A DNA stretch of 64,000 nt, taken from the NCBI RefSeq assembly GCF_029892095.1, contig NZ_JARZAE010000004.1, positions 3,968,001 to 4,032,000 of the forward strand, written 5' to 3'. This DNA is from Kitasatospora sp. MAP12-44 (GTDB lineage Bacteria; Actinomycetota; Actinomycetes; Streptomycetales; Streptomycetaceae). The notes below the pieces were generated by a model that was given only the letters and a program-made list of their open reading frames with translations, made no database searches and had not been told where the DNA came from. Below, piece after piece: positions 1 through 9,700 of the stretch. Position numbers and translations under genes: made by a program. Position 1 is the stretch's first letter; each line of letters starts with the position of its first letter.

Positions 1-1
1 C

Positions 2-88
2 GAGGGCGCGCAGGCGACCGCCGACGTCCTGAAGAACGCCCGCCCGCGCCCGGCCACCGCGGCCGAGCTGGCGGCACTGGAGCGCTGA
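2..88 (+). CDS. C-terminal end of an unidentified protein (partial)
   Basis: An open frame enters from the left edge and stops with TGA at 86-88, giving 28 residues rich in Ala, Arg and Glu and ending in AALER. Codon use is that of a high-GC actinobacterial gene. Too little is visible to name the protein. Confidence 0.5.
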   Translation, partial: EGAQATADVLKNARPRPATAAELAALER

Positions 89-212
89 CCTGCCGTCTGC
101 GGCCTCCGCGGCGCGGCGAACCGCCGTGATCCGGCGCACACGAACCGGATCTTCTCTAGCCCGAACGAGTGCCGTGGCCGTGTTCTCGGCGCGAATGTGA
201 AACGCTCTCGGT

Positions 213-1268
213 ATGCCGCTCGACCAGAAGCCCGAACCGCCCACGCCGGCCGGCCTGAGCGCCGATCCGGGCCCCGCCCAGCAGACCGGCCCGGGTGCGG
301 GCCCCGCCCAGCAGAGCAGCGCGGCCGCCGACGGCACCGCCGCGGCGCCGCGCACCGACCGGGCGATCGGCTGGAACGTCCGGATGCCCGGACCGTGGCT
401 GCACCGCGACCTGGCGGCCAACGGCGCGCGGTTCCACATCGCCGAGCAGGGCAGCGGCCCACTGGTGCTGCTGGTGCACGGCTGGCCGCAGTACTGGTGG
501 GCCTGGCGGCACCAGATGGCTGCGCTGGCGGCGGCGGGCTACCGCGCCGTCGCGCTGGATCTGCGCGGCATGGGCGGCAGCGACCGCACGCCGCGCGGCT
601 ACGACCCCACCAACCTCGCGCTCGACATCACCGGCGTGATCCGCTCGCTGGGCGAGCACAGCGCCCACCTGGTCGGCCATGACACCGGCGGCTCGCTCTC
701 CTGGGTGGCCGCCGTGATGCGCCCGTCGGTGATCCAGAGCCTGACGGTGGTCTCCGCCGCGCACCCCCGCCGACTGCGCCGGGGGCTGCTGCAGGATCGC
801 AAGCAGATGGCGGCCTTCGACCACGTGCTGGGCTTCCAGCGCCCCTGGATACCCGAGCGCCGCCTGGTCGCGGACGACGCCGCGCAGATCGGCGGCTATC
901 TGACCGACTGGACCGGGCCGAACATGCTGGACGACGAGGCGGTCGACAACTACCGCAACGCGATGCGGATCCCCAGCACCGCCCACTGCTCGATCGAGCC
1001 GTACCGCTGGCTGGTGCGCTCGATGGCACGACCGGACGGCATCCAGTTCGTACGCCGGATGAAGAAGCCGGTCACCGCGCCCACCCTGCACATCCAGGGC
1101 GCGGCCGATCCGGTGCTGCTCGCGCACACCGCGCTCGGCTCGGGCGAGTACGTGCAGGCGCCGTACCGCTGGCGGCTGCTGCCGGGCGTCGGGCACTTCC
1201 CGCACGAGGAAGCTCCGGAGGAGTTCAACGCGGAGCTGATCAACTGGGTGCGGGAGCACAAGCGGTAG
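213..1268 (+). CDS. alpha/beta hydrolase, epoxide hydrolase/haloalkane dehalogenase-like
   Basis: A 351-residue alpha/beta-hydrolase fold enzyme, presumably cytoplasmic. The oxyanion-hole motif HGWP is at residues 89-92. The nucleophile elbow GHDTG at 155-159 places Asp157 where lipases have Ser; an Asp nucleophile is typical of epoxide hydrolases and haloalkane dehalogenases. The catalytic His lies in GVGHFPHEE near the C-terminus. The first ~50 residues are a Pro/Ala/Gly-rich low-complexity extension and are not part of the fold, so the true start could be further downstream. The substrate cannot be told from sequence. It stands alone on the + strand, convergent with the DUF457-like gene at 1660. 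Confidence 0.85.
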   Translation: MPLDQKPEPPTPAGLSADPGPAQQTGPGAGPAQQSSAAADGTAAAPRTDRAIGWNVRMPGPWLHRDLAANGARFHIAEQGSGPLVLLVHGWPQYWWAWRHQMAALAAAGYRAVALDLRGMGGSDRTPRGYDPTNLALDITGVIRSLGEHSAHLVGHDTGGSLSWVAAVMRPSVIQSLTVVSAAHPRRLRRGLLQDRKQMAAFDHVLGFQRPWIPERRLVADDAAQIGGYLTDWTGPNMLDDEAVDNYRNAMRIPSTAHCSIEPYRWLVRSMARPDGIQFVRRMKKPVTAPTLHIQGAADPVLLAHTALGSGEYVQAPYRWRLLPGVGHFPHEEAPEEFNAELINWVREHKR

Positions 1269-1659
1269 GAACAGGCGGTAGGCGCACGCGGTAGCCGCAG
1301 GCGGTATGGGGGCGGATAACCGGCTGATCGTCAACTCGGCTTGTCCGAGCAGATGTTCACATGACTCTGGCATGGGCCATTTCGCCCGGAACCGGGTGGT
1401 TACCCCCACGGGCGCACGGGCATCCATTGTTCATGACCTGGACGCCCGATCGCACCGCCGCGCCCCGCGGACGGCGCCTCAGCCGCACCCCGTTGACTCC
1501 TCCGCACCAGCCAGAGCGACCGCAGGGCTCACCGCAGTCGCACACCGAGCCGCACCCACTGGGCATCCCCCGCATCCTCGGTCGGCGCGCCCGCTGGGTC
1601 GGCGCACGACTGCGGCGCGAGGCCTGAGCCCCGCGCCGCCAGTAGCCATCACGGTGGTG
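1269..1659. other. intergenic region, no convincing gene
   Basis: This 391-base gap separates two convergent genes. A possible short + strand frame starting with ATG at 1432 runs to 1627 (64 residues, Arg/Pro-rich), but it has no recognisable motif and no clear ribosome-binding site. I do not call it as a gene. No strong hairpin or repeat was seen. Confidence 0.4.
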
Positions 1660-2361
1660 TCAGCCGACTATCCCCGGCTGCACCGCCGTGAACCAGAGCA
1701 GGGCGACGGTCGCCACACCCATGATCGGGACCAGCACCTTGGTCTCCACGTCGTTGCCGGTCCGCTTGATCAGCACGATCTCGTAGCGCTGCTTGTGCGG
1801 CCAGAGCAGCGGCGCACCCATCTTGGTGAGGCAGTCGCCCATCAGGTGGGCGAGGGTGCCGAGGGCGACCGCGTACGGCAGCCACCCCGGCGCGTTCGGC
1901 ATCCACCGGTCCATCACCACCGTGCCCGCCACCGCGAGCCCGATGACGGTCAGCCAGCTGGTGTGCCCATGGCCGGGTACGTGGAGCCGTAGCGCCTTGA
2001 CCGCCAGGGCCAGCAGGAAGAACGTCATGCCCAGCGTGAAGTACCGGCCGAGGTAGGTCACGCCGGCCCAGGTGCCCGCACCCATCAGCGCGACGAAGAA
2101 GAACGAGTGGGTGGCGTGCCGGTGACCACCGGAGGCCCAGGCGACGAAGCGGCAGAGCAGCTTCGAGACCGGACCGAGGAAGTTGGCGATCGTGCCGTCG
2201 TGGTGATCCAGGTCGGGCAGCAGCGCGGCGCCGGCGCAGAGCACGGTGCCGAGCAGGATGTCAGCCGGCTTCAGGTGGGTGTGCAGCAGCAGCGGCGGCA
2301 GAAAGGGCGCGGAACCCGCGTAAAGCAAAGCGCCGCTGACCGCGTGCGAGTGACCCATCAT
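1660..2361 (-). CDS. membrane-bound metal-dependent hydrolase, YdjM/DUF457 family
   Basis: A 233-residue polytopic membrane protein of the YdjM-like (DUF457) family of putative membrane-bound metal-dependent hydrolases. It begins with a His motif (MGHSHAVSGALLY), followed by LLPDLDHHDG and a GGHRHATHSFFF motif, and later AHLMGDCLTKMG. These conserved His/Asp clusters are the presumed metal ligands. Four to five hydrophobic segments are visible. The physiological substrate is unknown for the family. It is transcribed alone, convergent with the hydrolase at 213-1268. Confidence 0.8.
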   Translation of the reverse strand: MMGHSHAVSGALLYAGSAPFLPPLLLHTHLKPADILLGTVLCAGAALLPDLDHHDGTIANFLGPVSKLLCRFVAWASGGHRHATHSFFFVALMGAGTWAGVTYLGRYFTLGMTFFLLALAVKALRLHVPGHGHTSWLTVIGLAVAGTVVMDRWMPNAPGWLPYAVALGTLAHLMGDCLTKMGAPLLWPHKQRYEIVLIKRTGNDVETKVLVPIMGVATVALLWFTAVQPGIVG

Positions 2362-2506
2362 GACGTTTGGTGACCTCCAGTTCGGGGCGCCCGCGGCGGC
2401 TCTGTTGAGCCGAACGGGTGAGCGCCGCCGACGCTATCAGGAGGAACTGACGGACCGCCTGATACCGGACCGACACACCGTCACCACCGGCCGACGACAC
2501 GACCGG

Positions 2507-3691
2507 CTACAGTGCGCAACCCTGGGTGTCCACCTGCCCGGTGGCCGTGGCGCCCGCCGTCGCGTCCGGCTTGACCTCGGCCGCGGTCAGCGCGTAGCCG
2601 GTGTCCGCGCTGTCCAGCGACTTCGCGAAGACCACCCCGTACACCAGCCCGTCCGGCGTCAGCAGCGGACCGCCGCTGTTGCCCTGGCGGACCTCCGAGC
2701 GGACCGAGTAGACGTCCCGGACCACCTGGCCGCGGTGGTAGATGTCCGGTCCGTTGGCCTGGATCTCGCCGCGGATCCGGGCGGGCTGCACATTGAACGG
2801 ACCGTTCTCCGGGAAGCCGGCCACGATCGCGCTGTCGTTCGTCCGCGCGTCCCCCGCGAAGGCCAGCGGGGGCGCGGTCAGCTTCGGCACATCCAGGATC
2901 GCGATGTCGCGCTGCCAGTCGTAGCGCACCACGGTGGCGTCGTAGAGCGGGCCGGTGCCGCCGATCTGGACCGTCGGCTCGTCCACCCCGCCCACCACGT
3001 GGGCGTTGGTCATCACCCGGTGCGGGGCGAAGACGAACCCACTGCCCTCCAGCGTCTTGCCGCAGGAGGTCGCGGTGCCGACCACCTTGACCAGGCTCAG
3101 CCGGGCCTTGGCCAGCGCCGGGCTGCCGGCCAGCGCCGGATCCGGCGGCTCCACCTCGGTGATCGGCTCGTGCTCGAAGGGGTTGAAGACCTGCGGGAAG
3201 CCGTTGCGGGACAGCACCTTGCTGAAGTCGGCGAACCAGTTGGGCGCGTCCGAGGGCAGCGCGTCCTGCACCCCGCTGAGCACCCGCGACGTCCTGACCT
3301 GCTTGGAGACCGTCGGCATCGAGGTGCCCGCGAGCGCCGAGCCGATCAGCCAGGCGACCAGCAGCATCGACAGGACGTTCACCACCGAGCCGCCGAAGGC
3401 GTCCAGTGCCTTTGCCGGACTGCCGCCGATCCGCCCGCGCAGCTTCCAGCCGAGCTGGGTCGTGGCCGCCTGCCCGATCGCCGCGAAGACGATCACCACG
3501 ACGATCGCCACCACCGAGGCGGTGGTCCCCGGGCTGAGGTGGCGGAGCACCAGCGGCAGCAGTTCGACAGCGATGAGCCCGCCGCCGAGGAAGCCCAGGA
3601 CGGAGAGGATGCCGACGACGAAGCCCTGCCGGTAGCCCGACACGGCGAATCCGATCGCGGCGGCGAGCAGCAGCAGATCCAGCACGTTCAC
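2507..3691 (-). CDS. marP: MarP-like membrane serine protease (CvpA domain plus trypsin-like domain)
   Basis: A 394-residue protein with an N-terminal CvpA-type domain (about four membrane segments, residues 1-125) and an extracytoplasmic trypsin-like protease domain (about 195-394). The catalytic triad is visible: His231 in TNAHVVGG, Asp262 in RDIAILDV and Ser339 in GNSGGPLL. Cys210 and Cys392 match the two cysteines that form the stabilising disulfide in mycobacterial MarP. MarP (Rv3671c) is needed for acid resistance in M. tuberculosis. The position next to the NUDIX and nth genes is the same as in mycobacteria, which supports orthology. Confidence 0.9.
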   Translation of the reverse strand: MNVLDLLLLAAAIGFAVSGYRQGFVVGILSVLGFLGGGLIAVELLPLVLRHLSPGTTASVVAIVVVIVFAAIGQAATTQLGWKLRGRIGGSPAKALDAFGGSVVNVLSMLLVAWLIGSALAGTSMPTVSKQVRTSRVLSGVQDALPSDAPNWFADFSKVLSRNGFPQVFNPFEHEPITEVEPPDPALAGSPALAKARLSLVKVVGTATSCGKTLEGSGFVFAPHRVMTNAHVVGGVDEPTVQIGGTGPLYDATVVRYDWQRDIAILDVPKLTAPPLAFAGDARTNDSAIVAGFPENGPFNVQPARIRGEIQANGPDIYHRGQVVRDVYSVRSEVRQGNSGGPLLTPDGLVYGVVFAKSLDSADTGYALTAAEVKPDATAGATATGQVDTQGCAL

Positions 3692-3841
3692 GCAGCCACC
3701 CTCCCATGGACGTGGTGCGGCCCGGCACCGGACCTACCAACCCGGTCCTGCCCCCGGTCCCGCCCGGCCATGCGCGCGACCCGTACGTACCCGCCCGGTC
3801 AGCGGTCCGCAGCGCTCGGTCGGTGGTCGGTCAGCGGTCGG

Positions 3842-4549
3842 TCAGTGGTCAGCCAGGTCGACCGAGCGGGAGCTGTCCCAGGGGAGCTCCAGCCCGCTCA
3901 GGTGCAGGACCCGGTCGATGACCCCGGCCGTGAAGCCCCAGACCACCCGGTCGGCCACCTCGAAGGCCGGACCGCTGAAGCCCGACGGGTGCCGGTAGCG
4001 GCCGCGGCGCGCCGGGTCGGTGAGCTCGGCGAGCGGGACCCGGAAGACCGCGCCCGTCTCGCCCGGATCCACCGGCGCCACCGGGCTCTCCCGGCGCCAC
4101 CAGCCCAGCACCGGGGTCACCACGAAGTCGCTGACCGGGATGTAGAGCGCGGGCAGCGTCGCGAAGACCTGGACGCCCGCCGGGTCGAGCCCGGTCTCCT
4201 CCGCCGCCTCGCGCAGCGCCGCAGCGACCGGGCCGGCGCCCTGCGGGTCACCGTCACCCGCGTCCAGCGCACCGCCGGGGAACGAGACCTGGCCGGCGTG
4301 CGCGCGCAGTGAGCTGGAGCGCTCGATCAGCAGCAGGTCGGGCCCCCCGGCCCCCTCGCCGAAGAGCAACAGGACGGCCGAGTGCCGCCCGCCCTCGGCC
4401 GGCGGCAGGAACCGGCTGAGCTGCTCCGGCCGGACCGTCTCGGCAGCCGCCCGCACCGGCAGCAGCCAGGCGGGCAACCCGTCGTGGGCCGGCAGGTCCA
4501 CCGCGCCGCTGCTTGTCGTCACCAGGCCGTCCCTCTCCGTCGTGCTCAC
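3842..4549 (-). CDS. NUDIX hydrolase, CoA pyrophosphatase type
   Basis: A 235-residue NUDIX hydrolase with the CoA-pyrophosphatase signature: an LLLIERSSSLRAHAGQVSFPGG segment split over about 90-112, then the NUDIX box ending LREAAEETGL. Members cleave CoA and its derivatives to phosphopantetheine and 3',5'-ADP. I chose the GTG at 4549 as start because it overlaps the nth stop codon (TAGTG on the minus strand), implying translational coupling. The same frame stays open further upstream inside nth, but that extension has no family similarity. The order marP-NUDIX-nth is conserved in actinobacteria. Confidence 0.88.
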   Translation of the reverse strand: MSTTERDGLVTTSSGAVDLPAHDGLPAWLLPVRAAAETVRPEQLSRFLPPAEGGRHSAVLLLFGEGAGGPDLLLIERSSSLRAHAGQVSFPGGALDAGDGDPQGAGPVAAALREAAEETGLDPAGVQVFATLPALYIPVSDFVVTPVLGWWRRESPVAPVDPGETGAVFRVPLAELTDPARRGRYRHPSGFSGPAFEVADRVVWGFTAGVIDRVLHLSGLELPWDSSRSVDLADH

Positions 4550-5427
4550 TACGACTGCGCAGCCGGGGCGGGGGCCGGGGCCGCAGGCCGGCCGGGGTAG
4601 TCCGCCGGCGGCTTGAGGCGCTGGCCGGGCTGGCCGCCCTTCTCGTACTTCAGCAGCTTGCGGGCCTTCTCGGGATCGGTCTCGCCCTCCCCGTACGACG
4701 GGCAGAGCGGCGCGATCGGGCACGCTCCGCAGGCCGGCTTGCGGGAGTGGCAGATCCGGCGGCCGTGGAAGACCACCCGGTGCGAGAGCATCGTCCACTC
4801 CGACTTCGGGAAGATCTCCGCGACCGCGGCCTCGACCAGCACCGGGTCCTCCTCCGCCGTCCACCCGAACCGCCGGGCCAGCCGCCCGAAGTGGGTGTCC
4901 ACCGTGATCCCCGGCACCCCGAAGGGTTCTCCCGTTTGAGGATCACGTGCGTTTCCAAGGACGACGTTGGCCGTCTTACGGCCCACGCCAGGCAGAGTGA
5001 CCATCTCCTCCAGGGTCTTCGGCACCTCGCCGCCGAAGTCGTCCCTGAGCTTGATGGACAGGCCGATCAGCGACTTCGCCTTGTTCCGGAAGAACCCGGT
5101 CGGCCGGATGATCTCCTCCAGCTCCTCCGGCACGGCTGCCGCCATGTCCTCCGCCGTCGGGTACTTCGCGAACAACGCCGGCGTCGTCTGGTTCACCCGC
5201 AGGTCCGTCGTCTGCGCCGACAGAACGGTGGCGACCACCAGCTCGAACGGCGACTCGAAGTCCAGCTCCGGATGCGCGTACGGATACAGCTCCGCCAACG
5301 CCCGGTTGATCTTCCGCGCCCGCCGCACCATCGCCACCCGCGACTCCGGCTTCCGCGGCTTCACCGTCGGCTTCGCGGCTGCCGCCTTCGCCGCCGGCGC
5401 GGCCTTCTTGACCTTGCTCTCTGCCAT
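4549..5427 (-). CDS. nth: endonuclease III (DNA glycosylase/AP lyase), chimeric with an 8-residue insertion
   Basis: A 292-residue endonuclease III, which removes oxidised pyrimidines and nicks abasic sites in base-excision repair. Visible features are the helix-hairpin-helix LPGVGRKTA with catalytic Lys151, the VDTH motif with catalytic Asp177, and the [4Fe-4S] cysteines 226, 233, 236 and 242 (C-X6-C-X2-C-X5-C). A Lys/Ala-rich N-terminal tail of ~30 residues is typical of streptomycetes. Residues 161-168 (RDPQTGEP) are extra between GNA and FGVPGITVDTH. The same extra sequence ends the truncated nth copies at 13.9 and 18.1 kb. The gene is therefore probably a hybrid: its 5' part came with an inserted element and its 3' part is the original chromosome. 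Confidence 0.95.
   Translation of the reverse strand: MAESKVKKAAPAAKAAAAKPTVKPRKPESRVAMVRRARKINRALAELYPYAHPELDFESPFELVVATVLSAQTTDLRVNQTTPALFAKYPTAEDMAAAVPEELEEIIRPTGFFRNKAKSLIGLSIKLRDDFGGEVPKTLEEMVTLPGVGRKTANVVLGNARDPQTGEPFGVPGITVDTHFGRLARRFGWTAEEDPVLVEAAVAEIFPKSEWTMLSHRVVFHGRRICHSRKPACGACPIAPLCPSYGEGETDPEKARKLLKYEKGGQPGQRLKPPADYPGRPAAPAPAPAAQS
4903..4947. other. attachment-site-like inverted repeat inside nth
   Basis: CGTGATCC (4903-4910) and GGATCACG (4940-4947) are perfect inverted repeats separated by 29 bases. They bracket the segment GAAGGGTTCTCCCG, where the duplicated nth fragments begin and end. The left arm is part of the conserved ITV codons of nth; the right arm lies in the eight extra codons. 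GTGATC and GATCAC recur with start-to-start spacing of 37 bases at 18114/18151 and 36 bases at 27160/27196. This looks like a site-specific recombination site, though no recombinase is identified. Confidence 0.5.
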
Positions 5428-5539
5428 GAAGGCAGGTTACGCCGGACGCCGCCGGCTCTACGTGAGATCTCCGAGTAAGACCGGATGACGGCATCGTCGG
5501 CGCCCTCACTACGGTCCGCCACGCCTGGGTCAGTCGCCC

Positions 5540-6790
5540 TCAGGGCGCGAGGTGTCCCAGGTCGTCGAGGAGGGCGGTGAGCACCAGTTCCTCCTCGATC
5601 CGGCGGCCGGCTCGACTGAGTTCAGCCGCGAGACCGGGGTCCCACGGGGTCTCGGCAGCGCTGCCGGCCAGGGGCCCGGTGTGCGGGTGGGCAGTGAGGG
5701 CCGCCCGGTAGTCGTCGGCGGTGTACCGCCACGGGGTCCACGGGACGTGGGACAGCAGGCGGGTTGCGATGCGGACGCCGCCCCAGTCGAAGTCGCCGTG
5801 GTACTGCAAGGTCCAGCCGGCGTCGGCGTAGAGGCGGAGCAGGCGCAGGGCGGCGGTGCTGGGCTGGCCCTGGAGGCAGACCAGGGGCGGGCAGCGAGCG
5901 CCCAGCAGATCAGCGGCGGCGAGCATGACGGCGGGGTTCTCGCAGACGTACGCCACCCCGCCGCGCGGCGGTTGCGGAGCGTCCCCGAGGAGCTGGCGGA
6001 GGGTCAGCACGGCGGGCTGGCCGACGGCCGCCAGGGCGGTCAGCGCGCGGCCGGTGGCGGTGTGGTCGTCGCCGGGCAGGTTGAGCACAAGAGCCTGGGA
6101 GGAGAGTTCGTCCAGGAGGAGCCCGGCGGCGGCCCAGGTGTCGCGGCGCCGGCCGGCACCGGGCCCGGCCGGCGCCCCGGTGAGGGCGCGGACGGCGTCG
6201 AGGGTGAGGGTGGCGAGCGGCCCGTGGTCGAGGGCGTGGGCGTCGCCGGTGACCCTGGCGGCGAAGGTGCTGAGGGACTGCGGAGGTGAAAGCGGCAGGC
6301 GGGGGAGGATCCGGGCGAGCGTGGTGAGGAGCGGTGCGGCCTCCTCCGGGGTGCGGGCGAGGCGGCGGACCAGACCGGTGGCGTGCAGCTCCCGGTACCA
6401 GTCGGCCAGCTCGGGTCGAGCGGCGACCGCATCCGCCAGGGCGGCGAAGGCGTGGTCCCAGGCTCGGCTCAGCTCGTCGGCGGTCTCCTGTCGCAAGGTG
6501 ACCGGCCCGGTGAGGGCGACGACGGCGGCGGCGAGCCCGTCCGGGCAGGCACCGCTGGCCCGGAGTGTCCCGTCCACGGCCGGCAGCGGCACCGACAGCG
6601 ACCGTCCGGGCCTGGGAGCGCGTCCCAGAAGACGGGCGACGGCGGCGCGTTCGGCCTCGTCGGCGCCGCTGCGGGTGAGCGTGGTGTCCAGTGGCTGCTC
6701 GGCTTCGAGGCGTCGACGGACCCGGTCGACCAGCCAGGCTGTCTCGGGCGTGCCGAGCAGGCGGCGCAGACGTGGCAGGTCGGCGGTCAC
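5540..6790 (-). CDS. jetD: Wadjet type II nuclease JetD (TIGR02679/DUF2399 family)
   Basis: A 416-residue protein of the TIGR02679 family, the JetD subunit of type II Wadjet. The C-terminal DUF2399/Toprim-like region (about 275-416) shows CENPAVM with Glu284 and YHGDFDWGG with Asp333 and Asp335, the expected metal-binding residues of the topoisomerase VI A-like nuclease fold. JetD cuts circular DNA after the JetABC complex has extruded it. The GTG start at 6790 overlaps the jetC stop codon by four bases (GTGA), so I prefer it to the longer open frame that runs into jetC. It is the last gene of the four-gene operon and ends 113 bases from nth. Confidence 0.9.
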   Translation of the reverse strand: MTADLPRLRRLLGTPETAWLVDRVRRRLEAEQPLDTTLTRSGADEAERAAVARLLGRAPRPGRSLSVPLPAVDGTLRASGACPDGLAAAVVALTGPVTLRQETADELSRAWDHAFAALADAVAARPELADWYRELHATGLVRRLARTPEEAAPLLTTLARILPRLPLSPPQSLSTFAARVTGDAHALDHGPLATLTLDAVRALTGAPAGPGAGRRRDTWAAAGLLLDELSSQALVLNLPGDDHTATGRALTALAAVGQPAVLTLRQLLGDAPQPPRGGVAYVCENPAVMLAAADLLGARCPPLVCLQGQPSTAALRLLRLYADAGWTLQYHGDFDWGGVRIATRLLSHVPWTPWRYTADDYRAALTAHPHTGPLAGSAAETPWDPGLAAELSRAGRRIEEELVLTALLDDLGHLAP

Positions 6791-9700
6791 TCGCCCGGAC
6801 CAACCTGGCGCTGGGCCGGAACGGCCGGATCGGGTGTACGGGTGCGCTGGTGCCCGTCCCACTCCCAGCGGGTCACCAGGACGGCGGCGATCTCGTCCAC
6901 CCGGGAGAGCTGCGCGATGGCCAGGCCCGGGACCTGCGGGTAGCAGCCCCACTCGCGTTCGGAGGTCATCACCACGTCCAGGTCGAAGGCGGCGAGCAGA
7001 CCCAGGGACTTGGCCCGGGAGTCGTCGTCGACGCCCGCGAAGGCCTCGTCCAGGGTGACCAGGCGGGGGGCGTGCGGGCTGCCGGCCGAGGCGTAGTGCG
7101 AGGACGCGGCGGCGAACAGCGGCAGGGAGACGGCCAGGACGCGTTCGCCGCCCGACGCAGGTCCCGTGGCGGGCTGCCACTTGCCGTGCTGGTGCCGCTC
7201 GATGCCGAACTCGTGCCACGAGCGGTAGTCCAACGCAGTGGTGAGGTGCTCCAGCCAGGTTCCGGCGGGGTTGTCGGTGCGGGCCCGGTCGATCTGGGCC
7301 TGGAGGAAGTCGCCGAGGGCCGTCCGATCGGCGGCGGTCCAGGCGTCGGACGACTGGCGCAGCAGGCGGTCCCGGGCTGCGGCCAGGCCGCCGGGTGCGT
7401 TGCGGGCCGGTCGCCAGACCAGGCGGAGCAGCATGCCGGTGCTGGTCGGGCGATCCTTCAGCTCCGCGTTCATCCGCAGGACCTGGTGCTCGGCGGCGCC
7501 GACCAGTTCCTGGAGGGTTCCCGCGACCTCGGTGACCAGGTGGTTCTCCAGGATCTCCTGCTCGCGGGCGGAGAGCAGCCGCTGCCGGTCGGCGACCTCG
7601 GTGGCGAGGGCGCCGGCCAGCTCGGGGACGGAGCGTTCGCGGCCCTGGAAGAGGATGTCGACCACCAGGCCGTCCTCCAGCATCCGGGCCGCCGCTGTGT
7701 GGCCGTGCCGGGACAGGGCGTCGGAGAGATCCTTGAGCTCCTCGGTGATCCGGCGCTGGACCCGCTCCCAGGCCGGGTCGGAGTCGTCGACGGACTCCAG
7801 CTCGCGTTCGACGGCGCGGGCGAGGCGGACGGCGGGTTCGGGTGCCCAGGAGTCGCCGAAGAGTTCGAGATCCGGCAGGGCGACGGTGAGCAGGCCGGTG
7901 GCGGCGAAGCGGCGCAGCGCGTCGATGGCCTCGGCACGGGTGCCGGCGGTGTCCTCGATCTCGGCGCGTACCCGGGTGCGCAGGGCGTCGGCGGCGGCCT
8001 GGCGGCCGGTGGCCGCGTTCTGCTCGCGGCGGGTGGCCCGCTCGCGCTCGTCGGTGTCCCGCAGGGCCGCTGCCACGTCGGCGAGTTGGCGCTGCAGTTC
8101 GGCGACGGCCGTGCCGACGGTGGACTGGAGCGTCTGGTGGCGCTCGACGGCGGCGACGGATTCCCGGGCCGCCGTGCGGGAACGCTCGGCCAGCTCTGCG
8201 GTGTGCTCGGCGGCCCGTTGGTGGTCGGCCTCCTCGACCGCGAGCGCGGACCGCGCGGCGCGTGCCTCGCGTACGGCGGGCCAGAGCGCGGCAAGGGCTT
8301 CGCGGTAGGCACTCACGGCCTCGCGTACCTCGCGCAGCTCCCTGGCGGTGACAGGGAGGGCGAGTTCGTCGGCGAGGCTGTGCAGTTCGCCGACGACCTG
8401 GTCCACCTCGGCGGAGGCGTCCGCGGCTTCCTGGTCGGCTGCCTGACGCCGTTCGGCGGTCCGGGCGTGTTCGGCGCGGGCTGCCGTCGACGCGGCGTGG
8501 GCGGCGCGCAGGGCGGAGTCGTCCGGCATCCCGGCCTGCTCGGCGGCAAGCCGGTGTTCGTCGGCCTCCAGAGCCTCGTCCTCGCCTGCCAAGGTGTCCA
8601 GCTGAGCCGCGCATTCGGCGAGTTCTGCTTCGATGGCGGTGATCCTGGCGCGCCGGGCCTGCTCGCGGGCGCCCTCCCCGAGGTACTCGGCGGCGGGCTT
8701 GGACCAGGCTCCGGTGAGCACGCCGAACCGGAAACGGCCGTCGGAAGCGATCCAGCTCCCACTGCGCGGAAGCTCCTCCACCGGGCCGAGCAGGCCGATC
8801 CCGGCCAACAGCCGGGACACCGCTTCGTCCGACACGGACGAAGCGGGGGAGTCCTCCCGGTCGACGGCGGGGTGCAGGACGGCGGCGAGCGACGGCCCGT
8901 CCACGGGTGCGCCGACGGTCACCAGGGTGTCCCCGGTGTCGGCGGAGGCGACCGTCCCGTCGGGGCCGACCCATGCGTCGAGCAGCCCGGACGCCTCCAT
9001 GGCCGCTTCCAGACCGGCCCGCACGCTGTCCGTCAGACCGGAGTCGTCGGTAAAGTCCACCAGGCGCCAGAGCGGGGCACCGGGCCTGTCCCGACGGGCC
9101 CCGGCGGAGCGGGTGTACGGCGGGTTCGGCCCGCGTCGGGCGCCGGAGCGCAGCTCGGCCAGCTCGGCTTGCAAGCTGCCGACCCGTTCCCGGGTCTCGG
9201 CACGCCCGAGTGCGAGGGCGGCCCGGCTGCGGGCGAGTTCGCCGCCGGTGGTGGCGGCGGCCTGCTGGGCCGCGGTCCTGGCCGGATCGGGGCCGCCCAG
9301 TGTCTCGACCCACTGGGCGAGTTCGTCCAGCATGCCCTCCGGGTCGGCCGGGCGCAGCAGCGTGCAGGAGGCGAAATGGGACCGGACCCGGGCGAGGTGG
9401 TCCTCACCGGCCTGAACCGCGCTCTGCGCGGCCTCGGCCCGCAGGTCGGCCCGGCGGGCCAGCTCGGCATCCGCCTCCTCCAACCGCCCGCGTGCCCGGT
9501 CGAGTGCCCGAGCGGCGTCCTGGGTGGCGGCCAGTTGCTCCTCGACCAGGGCGACGGAGCGCAGCCGGCGGTCGGTGAGTTCGGCAGCGGCCTGCCCCGC
9601 GGCCTCCGGGGTGTCCCCCTCGGCGAGCGGGCGGGTGATCCGGTCGTGGTGCTGCCGGTCCAACCGGGCCTCGGCAGCCGCCGCGGCGGCTCCGGCCAGC

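Noticed and set aside
1306..1992. A 228-residue + strand frame opposite the DUF457-like gene
   Set aside because: Low-complexity Arg/Pro/His shadow; the minus strand encodes a conserved membrane protein.
2360..4312. A 650-residue + strand frame across marP and the NUDIX gene
   Set aside because: Composition is dominated by Arg, Gly, Pro and His without motifs; the minus strand carries clear conserved domains.
4918..4950. The eight-codon insertion as an intein or self-splicing intron remnant
   Set aside because: It is far too short and lacks splice motifs; its recurrence at the edges of the nth fragments fits a recombination junction better.
5540..9313. A 1257-residue minus-strand frame extending jetD upstream
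   Set aside because: Beyond GTG 6790 the frame is an Arg/Pro-rich shadow of jetC in another frame; the GTGA overlap with the jetC stop marks the true start.
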